From assembly GCF_029227915.1 (NCBI RefSeq), contig NC_079883.1, positions 1,364,001 through 1,428,000 on the forward strand: DNA of 64,000 nucleotides. Direction: 5' to 3'. The notes beneath the pieces were generated by a model. That model made no database searches. It was not told where the DNA came from and saw only the letters and a list, made by a program, of their open reading frames with translations. This DNA comes from Hydractinia symbiolongicarpus (Eukaryota > Cnidaria > Hydrozoa > Anthoathecata > Hydractiniidae). Both the position numbers and the translations under genes were made by a program. This document shows positions 11,711 to 24,490 of the stretch, one piece after another (within the stretch, counting starts at the first letter, position 1; every line of letters starts with the position of its first letter).

Positions 11711-12824
11711 TCACCACTAAAACGCACGAGACTTGTAGTTTTCAAAAATGTTTTCATATTTGATGAGACGCTGAATAAAAGATGTTTAATCGCCGGAAAA
11801 AAAACCCCGCGATTTCCCGTAAATCCCGGACTTGGCCCGTATAGTCAAAAGTATACAAAGAAAGTACCCAGGGAGTAAACTCATTTCCCGAACGATTTTT
11901 TAAATTATTTTTTCACCACTAAGACGCATGAGACTTTTAGTTTTCAGGAATGTTTTCATTTTTGATGAGACGCTTAATGAAAGAAGTTTAATCGCCGGCA
12001 AACGAAAACCCGCGTTTTCCCGTAAATCCCGGGCTTGGCCCGTATAGTCGAGTATATACAAAGAAAGTACCCTGTCTGTAAACTCATTTCCAGAACGATT
12101 TTTTAAATTATCTTTTCACCACTAAAACGCATGAGACTTGTAGTTTTTAAAAATGTTTTCATTTTTGATGAGACGCGGAATAAAAGAAGTTTAATCGCCG
12201 GCAAACGAAAACCCGCGATTTCCCGTAATTCCCGGACTCGGCCCGTATAGTCAAAAGTATACAAAGAAAATACCCAGGGAGTAAACTCATTTCCCGAACG
12301 ATTTTTTAAATTATTTTTTCACCACTAAAACGTATGAGACTTGTAGTTTTCAAAAATGTTTTCATTTTTGATGAGACGCTGAATAAAAGAAGTTTAATCG
12401 CCGGCAAACGAAAACCCGCGATTTCCCGTAAAGCCCGGACTCGGCCCGTATAGTCAAAAGTATACAAAGAAGGTACCCTGCGAGTAAACTCATTTCCAAA
12501 ACGATTTTTTAAATTATCTTTTCACCACTAAAACGCACGAGACTTGTAGTTTTCAAAAATGTTTTCATTTTTGATGAGACGCTGAATAAAAGAAGTTGAA
12601 TCGCCGGCAAACGAAAACCCGCGAATTCACGTAAATCCCGGACTCGGCCCGTATAGTCAAAAGTATACAAAGAAAATACGCAGGGAGTAAACTCATTTCC
12701 AGAACGATTTTTTAAATTATCTTTTCACCACTAAAACGCATCAGACTTGCAGTTTTCAAAAATGTTTTCATTTTTGATGAGACGCTGAATAAAAGATGTT
12801 TAATCGCCGGAAAACGAAAACCCG
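11711..12824 (+). repeat. Array segment matching 5.6-6.7 kb
   Basis: About five and a half monomers. Variants such as AAGAAGTTGAATCG (12591) match the copy near 6504, an offset of 6087 bp (30 monomers, less 3 bp). The homology continues rightwards into the 10-mer block: CCGGGAAACG at 7533 and 13620 has the same offset. It marks an older, larger duplication that predates the 11-mer and 10-mer tandem pairs. Confidence 0.75.
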
Positions 12825-14855
12825 CGATTTCCCGTAAATCCCGGACTTGGCCCGTATAGTCAAAAGTATACAAAGAAAGTACCCAGGGAGTAAACTCATT
12901 TCCCGAACGATTTTTTAAATTATTTTTTCACCACTAAGACGCATGAGACTTGTAGTTTTCAGGAATGTTTTCATTTTTGATGAGACGCTTAATGAAAGAA
13001 GTTTAATCGCCGGCAAACGAAAACCCGCGTTTTCCCGTAAATCCCGGGCTTGGCCCGTATAGTCGAGTATATACAAAGAAAGTACCCTGTCTGTAAACTC
13101 ATTTCCAGAACGATTTTTTAAATTATCTTTTCACCACTAAAACGCACGAGACTTGTAGTTTTCAAAAATGTTTTCATTTTTGATGAGACGCTGAATAAAA
13201 GAAGTTTAATCGCCGGCAAACGAAAACCCGCGAATTCACGTAAATCCCGGACTCGGCCCGTATAGTCAAAAGTATACAAAGAAAATACGCAGGGAGTAAA
13301 CTCATTTCCAGAACGATTTTTTAAATTACCTTTTCACCACTAAAACGTATGAGACTTGTAGTTTTCAAAAATGTTTTCATTTTTGATGAGACGCTGAATA
13401 AAAGATGTTTAATCGCCGGCAAACCAAAACCCGCGATTTCCTGTAAATCCCGGACTCGGCCTGTATAGTCAAAAGTATACAAAGAAAGTACCCAGGGAGT
13501 AAACTCGTTTCCCGAACGATTTTTTAAATTATTTTTTCACCACTAGAACGCATGAGACTTGTAGTTTTCAGGAATGTTTTCATTTTTGATGAGACGCTTA
13601 ATGAAAGAAGTTTAATCGCCGGGAAACGAAAACCTGCGATTTCCCGTAAATCCCGGGCTTGGCCCGTATAGTCGAATGTATACAAAGAAAATACCCAGGG
13701 AGTAAACTCATTTCCCGAACGATTTTTTGAATTATTTTTTCACCACTAAAACGTATGAGACTTGTAGTTTTCAAAAATGTTTTCATTTTTGATAAGACGC
13801 TGAATAAAAGTAGTTTAATCGCCGGCAAACGAAAACCCGCGATTTCCCGTAAATCACGGACTCGGCCCGTATAGTCAAAAGTATACAAAGAAAGTACCCT
13901 GCGAGTAAACTCATTTCCAGAACGATTTTTTAAATTATCTTTTCACCACTAAAACGCACGAGACTTGTAGTTTTCAAAAATGTTTTCATTTTTGATGAGA
14001 CGCTGAATAAAAGAAGTTTAATCGCCGGCAAACGAAAACCCGCGATTTCCCGTAAATCCCGTACTCGGCCCGTATAGTCAAAAGTATACAAAGAAAGTAC
14101 CCTGCGAGTAAACTCATTTCCAGAACGATTTTTTAAATTATCTTTTCACCACTAAAACGCACGAGACTTGTAGTTATAAAAAATGTTTTCATTTTTGATG
14201 AGACGCTGAATAAAAGAAGTTTAATCGCCGGCAAACGAAAACCCGCGAATTCCCGTAATTCCCGGACTTGGCCCGTATAGTCAAAAGTATACAAAGAAAA
14301 TACCCAAGGAGTAAACTCATTTCCCGAACGATTTTTTAAATTATTTTTTCACCACTAAAACGTATGAGACTTGTAGTTATCAAAAATGTTTTCATTTTTG
14401 ATGAGACGCTGAATAAAAGAAGTTTAATCGCCGGCAAACGAAAACCCGCGAATTCCCGTAATTCCCAGACTTGGCCCGTATAGTCAAAAGTATACAAAGA
14501 AAATACCCAAGGAGTAAACTCATTTCCCGAACGATTTTTTAAATTATTTTTTCACCACTAAAACGTATGAGACTTGTAGTTATCAAAAATGTTTTCATTT
14601 TTGATGAGACGCTGAATAAAAGAAGTTTAATCGCCGGCAAACGAAATCCCGCGATTTCCCGTAAATCCCGGGCTTGGCCCGTATAGTCAAAAGCATACAA
14701 AGAAAATACCCTGCGAGTAAACTCATTTCCAGAACGATTTTTTAAATTATCTTTTCACCACTAAAACGCACGAGACTTGTAGTTTTCAAAAATGTTTTCA
14801 TTTTTGATGAGACGCTGAATAAAAGAAGTTTAATCGCCGGCAAACGAAATCCCGC
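12825..14855 (+). repeat. 10-mer higher-order repeat, copy 1 (2030 bp)
   Basis: Ten monomers, repeated in direct tandem as 14855-16885. Shared private variants at 2030 bp include CCGGGAAACG (13620 and 15650), TAGTTATAAAAAATG (near 14171 and 16201), ATTCCCAGAC (near 14461 and 16491), and CGAAATCCCGCG with AAGCATAC (near 14642 and 16672). I saw no differences between the copies by eye. Compared with the related 11-mer at 7.2 kb, it lacks the monomer with the CAGAATAAAAGCAG tail. Confidence 0.9.
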
Positions 14856-16885
14856 GATTTCCCGTAAATCCCGGACTTGGCCCGTATAGTCAAAAGTATA
14901 CAAAGAAAGTACCCAGGGAGTAAACTCATTTCCCGAACGATTTTTTAAATTATTTTTTCACCACTAAGACGCATGAGACTTGTAGTTTTCAGGAATGTTT
15001 TCATTTTTGATGAGACGCTTAATGAAAGAAGTTTAATCGCCGGCAAACGAAAACCCGCGTTTTCCCGTAAATCCCGGGCTTGGCCCGTATAGTCGAGTAT
15101 ATACAAAGAAAGTACCCTGTCTGTAAACTCATTTCCAGAACGATTTTTTAAATTATCTTTTCACCACTAAAACGCACGAGACTTGTAGTTTTCAAAAATG
15201 TTTTCATTTTTGATGAGACGCTGAATAAAAGAAGTTTAATCGCCGGCAAACGAAAACCCGCGAATTCACGTAAATCCCGGACTCGGCCCGTATAGTCAAA
15301 AGTATACAAAGAAAATACGCAGGGAGTAAACTCATTTCCAGAACGATTTTTTAAATTACCTTTTCACCACTAAAACGTATGAGACTTGTAGTTTTCAAAA
15401 ATGTTTTCATTTTTGATGAGACGCTGAATAAAAGATGTTTAATCGCCGGCAAACCAAAACCCGCGATTTCCTGTAAATCCCGGACTCGGCCTGTATAGTC
15501 AAAAGTATACAAAGAAAGTACCCAGGGAGTAAACTCGTTTCCCGAACGATTTTTTAAATTATTTTTTCACCACTAGAACGCATGAGACTTGTAGTTTTCA
15601 GGAATGTTTTCATTTTTGATGAGACGCTTAATGAAAGAAGTTTAATCGCCGGGAAACGAAAACCTGCGATTTCCCGTAAATCCCGGGCTTGGCCCGTATA
15701 GTCGAATGTATACAAAGAAAATACCCAGGGAGTAAACTCATTTCCCGAACGATTTTTTGAATTATTTTTTCACCACTAAAACGTATGAGACTTGTAGTTT
15801 TCAAAAATGTTTTCATTTTTGATAAGACGCTGAATAAAAGTAGTTTAATCGCCGGCAAACGAAAACCCGCGATTTCCCGTAAATCACGGACTCGGCCCGT
15901 ATAGTCAAAAGTATACAAAGAAAGTACCCTGCGAGTAAACTCATTTCCAGAACGATTTTTTAAATTATCTTTTCACCACTAAAACGCACGAGACTTGTAG
16001 TTTTCAAAAATGTTTTCATTTTTGATGAGACGCTGAATAAAAGAAGTTTAATCGCCGGCAAACGAAAACCCGCGATTTCCCGTAAATCCCGTACTCGGCC
16101 CGTATAGTCAAAAGTATACAAAGAAAGTACCCTGCGAGTAAACTCATTTCCAGAACGATTTTTTAAATTATCTTTTCACCACTAAAACGCACGAGACTTG
16201 TAGTTATAAAAAATGTTTTCATTTTTGATGAGACGCTGAATAAAAGAAGTTTAATCGCCGGCAAACGAAAACCCGCGAATTCCCGTAATTCCCGGACTTG
16301 GCCCGTATAGTCAAAAGTATACAAAGAAAATACCCAAGGAGTAAACTCATTTCCCGAACGATTTTTTAAATTATTTTTTCACCACTAAAACGTATGAGAC
16401 TTGTAGTTATCAAAAATGTTTTCATTTTTGATGAGACGCTGAATAAAAGAAGTTTAATCGCCGGCAAACGAAAACCCGCGAATTCCCGTAATTCCCAGAC
16501 TTGGCCCGTATAGTCAAAAGTATACAAAGAAAATACCCAAGGAGTAAACTCATTTCCCGAACGATTTTTTAAATTATTTTTTCACCACTAAAACGTATGA
16601 GACTTGTAGTTATCAAAAATGTTTTCATTTTTGATGAGACGCTGAATAAAAGAAGTTTAATCGCCGGCAAACGAAATCCCGCGATTTCCCGTAAATCCCG
16701 GGCTTGGCCCGTATAGTCAAAAGCATACAAAGAAAATACCCTGCGAGTAAACTCATTTCCAGAACGATTTTTTAAATTATCTTTTCACCACTAAAACGCA
16801 CGAGACTTGTAGTTTTCAAAAATGTTTTCATTTTTGATGAGACGCTGAATAAAAGAAGTTTAATCGCCGGCAAACGAAAACCCGC
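14856..16885 (+). repeat. 10-mer higher-order repeat, copy 2 (2030 bp)
   Basis: Tandem copy of 12825-14855. It ends where CGAAATCCCGCGATTT of the unit gives way to CGAAAACCCGCGAATT followed by GGTCTCGG near 16880, the first monomer of the ordered cassette described at 16880-17600. The boundary position is limited by the spacing of informative sites. Confidence 0.9.
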
Positions 16886-17600
16886 GAATTCCCGTAAATC
16901 CCGGTCTCGGCCCGTATAGTCAAAGGTATACAAAGAAAATACTCAGGGAGTAAACTCATTTCCAGACCGATTTTTTAAATTATTTTTTCACCACTAAAAC
17001 GGATGAGACCTGTAGTTTCCAAAAATGTTTTCATTTTTGATAAGACGCAGAATAAAAGATGTTTAATCGCCGGCAAACGAAAACCCGCGATTTTCCGTAA
17101 ATCCCGGGCTTGGCCCGTATAGTTGAATGTATACAAAGAAAGTACCCTGTGAGTAAACTCATTTCCCGAACGATTTTTTAAATTATTTTTTCACCACTAA
17201 AACGCATGAGACTTGTAGTCTTCAAAAATGTTTTAATTTTTGATGAGACGCGGAATAAAAGAAGTTTAATCGCCGGCAAACGAAAACCCGCAATTTCCCG
17301 TAAATCCCGGACTCGGCCCGTATAGTCAAAAGCATACAAAGAAAATACCCAGGGAGTAAACTCATTTCCCGAACGATTTTTTAAAGTATTTTTTCATCAC
17401 TAAAACGCATGAGACTTGTAGTTTTCAAAAATGTTTTGATTTTTGGTGAGACGCTTAATGAAAGAGTTTTAATCGCCGGCAAACAAAAAACCCGCGATTT
17501 CCCGTAAATCCCGGGCTTGGCCCGTATAGACGAATGTATACAAAGAAAGTACCCTGTGAGTAAACTTATTATCAGAACGAATTTTTAAATTATCTTTTCA
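16880..17600 (+). repeat. Ordered variant cassette, one monomer missing
   Basis: The order of private variants is GGTCTCGG with CCAGACCG, then CGGATGAGACCTG, then CAGAATAAAAGATG, then TTGTAGTCTTC with CGCAATTTCCC, then AAAGTATTTTTTCATCAC, then AATGAAAGAGTTTTAATC with AAACAAAAAACCC. The same order occurs at 8565, 10797, 25204, 27230 and 58900. Here the monomer with the CTAAATAAAAGATG tail, second in the full cassette, is absent. The join lies between CCAGACCG and the next TTATTTTTTC. Confidence 0.8.
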
Positions 17601-19074
17601 CCACTAAAACGCATGAGACTTGTAATTTTCAAAAATGTTTTCATTTTTGATGAGACGCGGAATAAAAGAAGTTTAATCGCCGGCAAACGAAAACCCGCGA
17701 TTTCCCGTAAATCCCGGACTCGGACCGTATAGTCGAGTATATACAAAGAAAATACCCAGGGAGTAAACTCATTTCCCGAACGATTTTTTAAATTATTTTT
17801 TCACCACTAAAACGTATGAGACTTGTAGTTTTCAAAAATGTTTTCATTTTTGATGAGACGCTGAAAAAAAGAAGTTTAATCGCCGGCAAACGAAAACCCG
17901 CGATTTCCCGTAAATCCCGGGCTTGGCCCGTATAGTCGAATGTATACGAAGAAAATACCCAGGGAGTAAACTCATTTCCCGCACGATTTTTTGAATTATT
18001 TTTTCACCACTAAAACGTATGAGACTTGTAGTTTTAAAAAATGTTTTCATTTTGATGAGACACGGAATAAAAGAAGTTTAATCGCCGGCAAACGAAAACC
18101 CGCGATTTCCCGTAAATCCCGGACTCGGCCTGTATAGTCAAAAGTATATAAAGAAAGTACCCTGCGAGTAAACTCATTTCCAGAACGATTTTTTAAATTA
18201 TCTTTTCACCACTAAAACGCACGAGACTTGTAGTTTTCAAAAATGTTTTCATTTTTGATGAGACGCTGAATAAAAGAAGTTTAATCGCCGGCAAACGAAA
18301 ACCCGCGATTTCCCGTAAATCCCGGACTCGGCCCGTATAGTCAAAAGTAAACAAAGAAAGTACCCTGCGAGTAAACTCATTTCCAGAACGATTTTTTAAA
18401 TTATCTTTTCACCACTAAAACGCACGAGACTTGTAGTTTTTAAAAATGTTTTCATTTTTGATGAGACGCTGAATAAAAGAAGTTTAATCGCCGGCAAACG
18501 AAAACCCGCGAATTCCCGTAATTCCCGGACTTGGCCCGTATAGTCAAAAGTATACAAAGAAAATACCCAAGGAGTAAACTCATTTCCCGAACGATTTTTT
18601 AAATTATTTTTTCACCACTAAAACGTATGACACTTGTAGTTATCAAAAATGTTTTGATTTTTGGTGAGACGCTTAATGAAAGAGTTTTAATTGCCGGCAA
18701 ACAAAAAACCCGCGATTTCCCGTAAATCCCGGGCTTGGCCCGTATAGACGAATGTATACAAAGAAAGTACCCTGTGAGTAAACTTATTTCCAGAACGAAT
18801 TTTTAAAGTATCTTTTCACCACTAAAACGCATGAGACTTGTAATTTTCAAAAATGTTTTCATTTTTGATGAGACGCGGAATAAAAGAAGTTTAATCGCCG
18901 GCAAACGAAAACCCGCAATTTCCCGTAAATCCCGGACTCGGCCCGTATAGTCAAAAGCATACAAAGAAAATACCCAGGGAGTAAACTCATTTCCCGAACG
19001 ATTTTTTAAATTATTTTTTCACCACTAAAACGTATGAGACTTGTAGTTTTCAAAAATGTTTTCATTTTTGATGA
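17601..19074 (+). repeat. Array segment with two partial cassette copies
   Basis: Ordinary monomers with minor variants. TGGTGAGACGCTTAATG recurs near 17444 and 18662 (6-monomer spacing). One monomer at about 18000-18060 carries AGTTTTAAAAAATG and lacks a T before GATGAGAC. No gene or foreign element is present. The order resembles 25.9-26.9 kb, about 41 monomers away. Confidence 0.7.
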
Positions 19075-20292
19075 GACGCTGAAAAAGTGAAGTTTAATCG
19101 CCGGCAAACGAAAACCCGCGATTTCCCGTAAATCCCGGGCTTGGCCCGTATAGTCAAAAGTATACAAAGAAAATACTCAGGGAGTAAACTCATTTCAAGA
19201 CCGATTTTTTAAATTATCTTTTCACCACTAAAACGCATGAGACTTGTAGTTTTCAAAAATGTTTTCATTTTTGATAAGACGCTAAATAAAAGATGTTTAT
19301 TCGCCGGCAAACGAAAACCCGCGATTTCCCGTAAATCCCGGGCTTGGCCCTTATAGTCGAGTATATACAAAGAAAGTACCCTGTCTGTAAACTCATTTCC
19401 AGAACGATTTTTTAAATTATCTTTTCACCACTAAAACGCATGAGACTTGTAGTTTTCAAAAATGTTTTCAATTTTGATGAGACGCGGAATAAAAGAAGTT
19501 TAATAGCCGGCAAACGAAAACCCGCGATTTCCCGTGAATCCCGGACTCGGCCCGTATAGTCAAAAGTATACAAAGAAAATACCCCGGGAGTAAACTCATT
19601 TCTCGAACGATTTTTTAAATTATTTTCTCACCACTAAAACGCATGAGACTTGTAGTTTTCAGGAATGTTTTTATTTTTGATGAGACGCTGAAAAAAAGAA
19701 GTTTAATCGCCGGCAAACGAAAACCCGCGATTTCCCGTAAATCCCGGGCTTGGCCCGTATAGTCAAAAGTATACAAAGAAAATACTCAGGGAGTAAACTC
19801 ATTTCAAGACCGATTTTTTAAATTATCTTTTCACCACTAAAACGCATGAGACTTGTAGTTTTCAAAAATGTTTTCATTTTTGATAAGACGCTAAATAAAA
19901 GATGTTTATTCGCCGGCAAACGAAAACCCGCGATTTCCCGTAAATCCCGGGCTTGGCCCTTATAGTCGAGTATATACAAAGAAAGTACCCTGTCTGTAAA
20001 CTCATTTCCAGAACGATTTTTTAAATTATCTTTTCACCACTAAAACGCATGAGACTTGTAGTTTTCAAAAATGTTTTCAATTTTGATGAGACGCGGAATA
20101 AAAGAAGTTTAATCGCCGGCAAACGAAAACCCGCGATTTCCCGTAAATCCCGGACTCGGCCCGTATAGTCAAAAGTATACAAAGAAAATACCCCGGGAGT
20201 AAACTCATTTCTCGAACGATTTTTTAAATTATTTTTTCACCACTAAAACGCATGAGACTTGTAGTTTTTAGGAATGTTTTTATTTTTGATGA
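19075..20292 (+). repeat. Trimer higher-order repeat, 609 bp, two copies
   Basis: Copies lie at about 19075-19683 and 19684-20292. Shared variants are CATTTCAAGACCG (19191 and 19800), GATGTTTATTCGCC (near 19292 and 19901), GGCCCTTATAG (near 19342 and 19951) and TTTTCAATTTTGATG (near 19463 and 20072). Differences are few, for example AATAGCCGG near 19502 only in copy 1. Confidence 0.85.
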
Positions 20293-20990
20293 GACGCTTA
20301 ATGAAAGAAGTTTAATCGCCGGCAAACAAAAACCCGCGTTTTCCCGTAAATACCGGGCTTGGCCCGTATAGTCGAGTATATACAAAGAAAGTACCCTGTC
20401 TGTAAACTCATTTCCAGAACGATTTTTTAAATTATCTTTTCACCACTAAAACGCATGAGACTTGTAGTTTTCAAAAAGGTTTTCATTTTTGATGAGACGC
20501 GGAATAAAAGAAGTTTAATCGCCGGCAAACGAAAACCCGCGATTTCCCGTAAATCCCGGACTCGGCCCGTATAGTCAAAAGTATACAAAGAAAATACCCC
20601 GGGAGAAAACTCATTTCTCGAACGATTTTTTAAATTATTTTTTCACCACTAAAACGCATGAGACTTGTAGTTTTTAGGAATGTTTTTATTTTTGATGAGA
20701 CGCTTAATGAAAGAAGTTTAATCGCCGGCAAACGAAAACCCGCGTTTTCCCGTAAATACCGGGCTTGGCCCGTATAGTCGAGTATATACAAAGAAAGTAC
20801 CCTGTCTGTAAACTCATTTCCAGAACGATTTTTTAATTTATCTTTTCACCACTAAAACGCATGAGACTTGTAGTTTTCAAAAAGGTTTTCATTTTTGATG
20901 AGACGCGGAATAAAAGAAGTTTAATCGCCGGCAAACGAAAACCCGCGATTTCCCGTAAATCCCGGACTCGGCCCGTATAGTCAAAAGTAT
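20090..20990 (+). repeat. Dimer higher-order repeat, 406 bp, about two copies
   Basis: Two-monomer unit. AGTTTTTAGGAATG occurs near 20263 and 20669, AAATACCGGGC near 20348 and 20754, and CAAAAAGGTTTTC near 20472 and 20877. It overlaps the end of the trimer pair and the start of the next 11-mer-spaced block, so three periods meet within about 1 kb. Confidence 0.8.
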
Positions 20991-23900
20991 ACAAAGAAGG
21001 TACCCTACGAGTAAAATCATTTCCAAAACGATTTTTTAAATTATCTTTTCACCACTAAAACGCACGAGACTTGTAGTTTTCAAAAATGTTTTCATTTTTG
21101 ATGAGACGCTGAATAAAAGAAGTTGAATCGCCGGCAAACGAAAACCCGCGAATTCACGTAAATCCCGGACTCGGCCCGTATAGTCAAAAGTATACAAAGA
21201 AAGTACGCAGGGAGTAAACTCATTTCCAGAATGATTTTTTAAATTATCTTTTCACCACTAAAACGCATGAGACTTGTAGTTTTCAAAAATGTTTTCATTT
21301 TTGATGAGACGCTGAATAAAAGATGTTTAATCGCCGGAAATCGAAAACCCGCGTTTTCCCGTAAATCCCGGACTTGGCCCGTATAGTCAAAAGTATACAA
21401 AGAAAGTACCCAGGGAGTAAACTCATTTCCCGAACGATTTTTTAAATTATTTTTTCACCACTAAGACGCATGAGACTTGTAGTTTTCAGGAATGTTTTCA
21501 TTTTTGATGAGACGCTTAATGAAAGAAGTTTAATCGCCGGCAAACGAAAACCCGCGTTTTCCCGTAAATCCCGGGCTTGGCCCGTATAGTCGAGTATATA
21601 CAAAAAAAAGTACCCTGTCTGTAAACTCATTTTCAGAACGATTTTTTAAATTATCTTTTCACCACTAAAACGCACGAGACTTGTAGTTTTGAAAAATGTT
21701 TTCATTTTTGATGAGACGCTGAATAAAAGAAGTTTAATCGCCGGCAAACGAAAACCCGCGAATTCACGTAAATCCCGGACTCGGCCCGTATAGTCAAAAG
21801 TATACAAAGAAAATACGCAGGGAGTAAACTCATTTCCAGAACGATTTTTTAAATTATCTTTTCACCACTAAAACGTATGAGACTTGTAGTTTTTAAAAAT
21901 GTTTTCATTTTTGATGAGACGCTGAATAAAAGAAGTTTAATCGCCGGCAAACGAAAACCCGCGATTTCCTGTAAATCCCGGACTTGGCCCGTATAGTCAA
22001 AAGTATACAAAGAAAATACCCAAGGAGTAAACTCATTTCCCGAACGATTTTTTAAATTATTTTTTCACCACTAAAACGTATGAGACTTGTAGTTATCAAA
22101 AATGTTTTCATTTTTGATGAGACGCTGAATAAAAGAAGTTTAATCGCCGGCAAACGAAAACCCGCGATTTCCCGTAAATCCCGGGCTTGGCCCGTATAGT
22201 CGAATGTATACAAAGAAAATACCCAGGGAGTAAACTCATTTCCCGAACGATTTTTTAAATTATCTTTTCACCACTAAAACGCATGAGACTTGTAGTTTTC
22301 AAAAATGTTTTCAATTTTGATGAGACGCGGAATAAAAGAAGTTTAATCGCCGGCAAACGAAAACCCGCGATTTCCCGTGAATCCCGGACTCGGCCCGTAT
22401 AGTCAAAAGTATGCAAAGAAAATACCCCGGGAGTAAACTCATTTCTCGAACGATTTTTTAAATTATTTTTTCACTACTAAAACGCATGAGACTTGTAGTT
22501 TTCAGGAATGTTTTTATTTTTGATGAGACGCTTAATGAAAGAAGTTTAATCGCCGGCAAACGAAAACCCGCGTTTTCCCGTAAATCCCGGGCTTGGCCCG
22601 TATAGTCGAGTATATACAAAGAAAGTACCCTGTCTGTAAACTCATTTCCAGAACGATTTTTTAAATTATCTTTTCACCACTAAAACGCATGAGACTTGTA
22701 GTTTTCAAAAAGGTTTTCATTTTTGATGAGACGCGGAATAAAAGAAGTTTAATCGCCGGCAAACGAAAACCCGCGATTTCGCGTAAATCCCGGACTCGGC
22801 CCGTATAGTCAAAAGTATACAAAGAAGGTACCCTGCGAGTAAAGTCATTTACAAAACGATTTTTTAAATTATCTTTTCACCACTAAAACGCACGAGACTT
22901 GTAGTTTTCAAAAATGTTTTCATTTTTGATGAGACGCTGAATAAAAGAAGTTGAATCGCCGGCAAACGAAAACCCGCGAATTCACGTAAATCCCGGACTC
23001 GGCCCGTATAGTCAAAAGTATACAAAGAAAATACGCAGGGAGTAAACTCATTTCCAGAACGATTTTTTAAATTATCTTTTCATCACTAAAACGCATGAGA
23101 CTTGTAGTTTTCAAAAAGGTTTTCATTTTTGATAAGACGCGGAATAAAAGAAGTTTAATCGCCGGCAAACGAAAACCCGCGATTTCCCGTAAATCCCGGA
23201 CTCGGCCCGTATAGTCAAAAGTATACAAAGAAGGTACCCTGCGAGTAAAGTCATTTCCAAAACGATTTTTTAAATTATCTTTTCACCACTAAAACGCACG
23301 AGACTTGTAGTTTTCAAAAATGTTTTCATTTTTGATGAGACGCTGAATAAAAGAAGTTGAATCGCCGGCAAACGAAAACCCGCGAATTCACGTAAATCCC
23401 GGACTCGGCCCGTATAGTCAAAAGTATACAAAGAAAATACGCAGGGAGTAAACTCATTTCCAGAACGATTTTTTAAATTATCTTTTCACCACTAAAACGC
23501 ATGAGACTTGTAGTTTTCAAAAATGTTTTCATTTTTGATGAGACGCTGAATAAAAGATGTTTAATCGCCGGAAATCGAAAACCCGCGTTTTCCCGTAAAT
23601 CCCGGACTTGGCCCGTATAGTCAAAAGTATACAAAGAAAGTACCCAGGGAGTAAACTCATTTCCCGAACGATTTTTTAAATTATTTTTTCACCACTAAGA
23701 CGCATGAGACTTGTAGTTTTCAGGAATGTTTTCATTTTTGATGAGACGCTTAATGAAAGAAGTTTAATCGCCGGCAAACGAAAACCCGCGTTTTCCCGTA
23801 AATCCCGGGCTTGGCCCGTATAGTCGAGTATATACAAAAAAAAGTACCCTGTCTGTAAACTCATTTCCAGAACGATTTTTTAAATTATCTTTTCACCACT

Positions 23901-24490
23901 AAAACGCACGAGACTTGTAGTTTTGAAAAATGTTTTCATTTTTGATGAGACGCTGAATAAAAGAAGTTTAATCGCCGGCAAACGAAAACCCGCGAATTCA
24001 CGTAAATCCCGGACTCCGCCCGTATAGTCAAAAGTATACAAAGAAAATACGCAGGGAGTAAACTCATTTCCAGGACGATTTTTTAAATTATCTTTTCACC
24101 ACTAAAACGTATGAGACTTGTAGTTTTCAAAAATGTTTTCATTTTTGATGAGACGCTGAATAAAAGAAGTTTAATCGCTGGCAAACGAAAACCCGCGATT
24201 TCCTGTAAATCGCGGACTTGGCCCGTATAGTCAAAAGTATACAAAGAAAATACCCAAGGAGTAAACTCATTTCCCGAACGATTTTTTAAATTATTTTTTC
24301 ACCACTAAAACGTATGAGACTTGTAGTTATCAAAAATGTTTTCATTTTTGATGAGACGCTGAATAAAAGAAGTTTAATCGCCGGCAAACGAAAACCCGCG
24401 ATTTCCCGTAAATCCCGGGCTTGGCCCGTATAGTCGAATGTATACAAAGAAAATACCCAGGGAGTAAACTCATTTCCCGAACGATTTTTT
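20890..24490 (+). repeat. 11-mer-spaced duplication, 2234 bp offset
   Basis: The segment at about 20890-22255 is repeated at about 23120-24489. Shared variants include CCGGAAATCGAAAACCC (near 21335 and 23569), TATACAAAAAAAAGTACCC (near 21597 and 23831), TTTTGAAAAATG (near 21687 and 23921) and CGATTTCCTGTAAATC (near 21962 and 24196). Between them, 22256-23119 is a mosaic with GGTTTTC and GTTGAATCG monomers that itself contains a two-monomer repeat (CAAAAAGG at 22706 and 23112). Confidence 0.8.
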
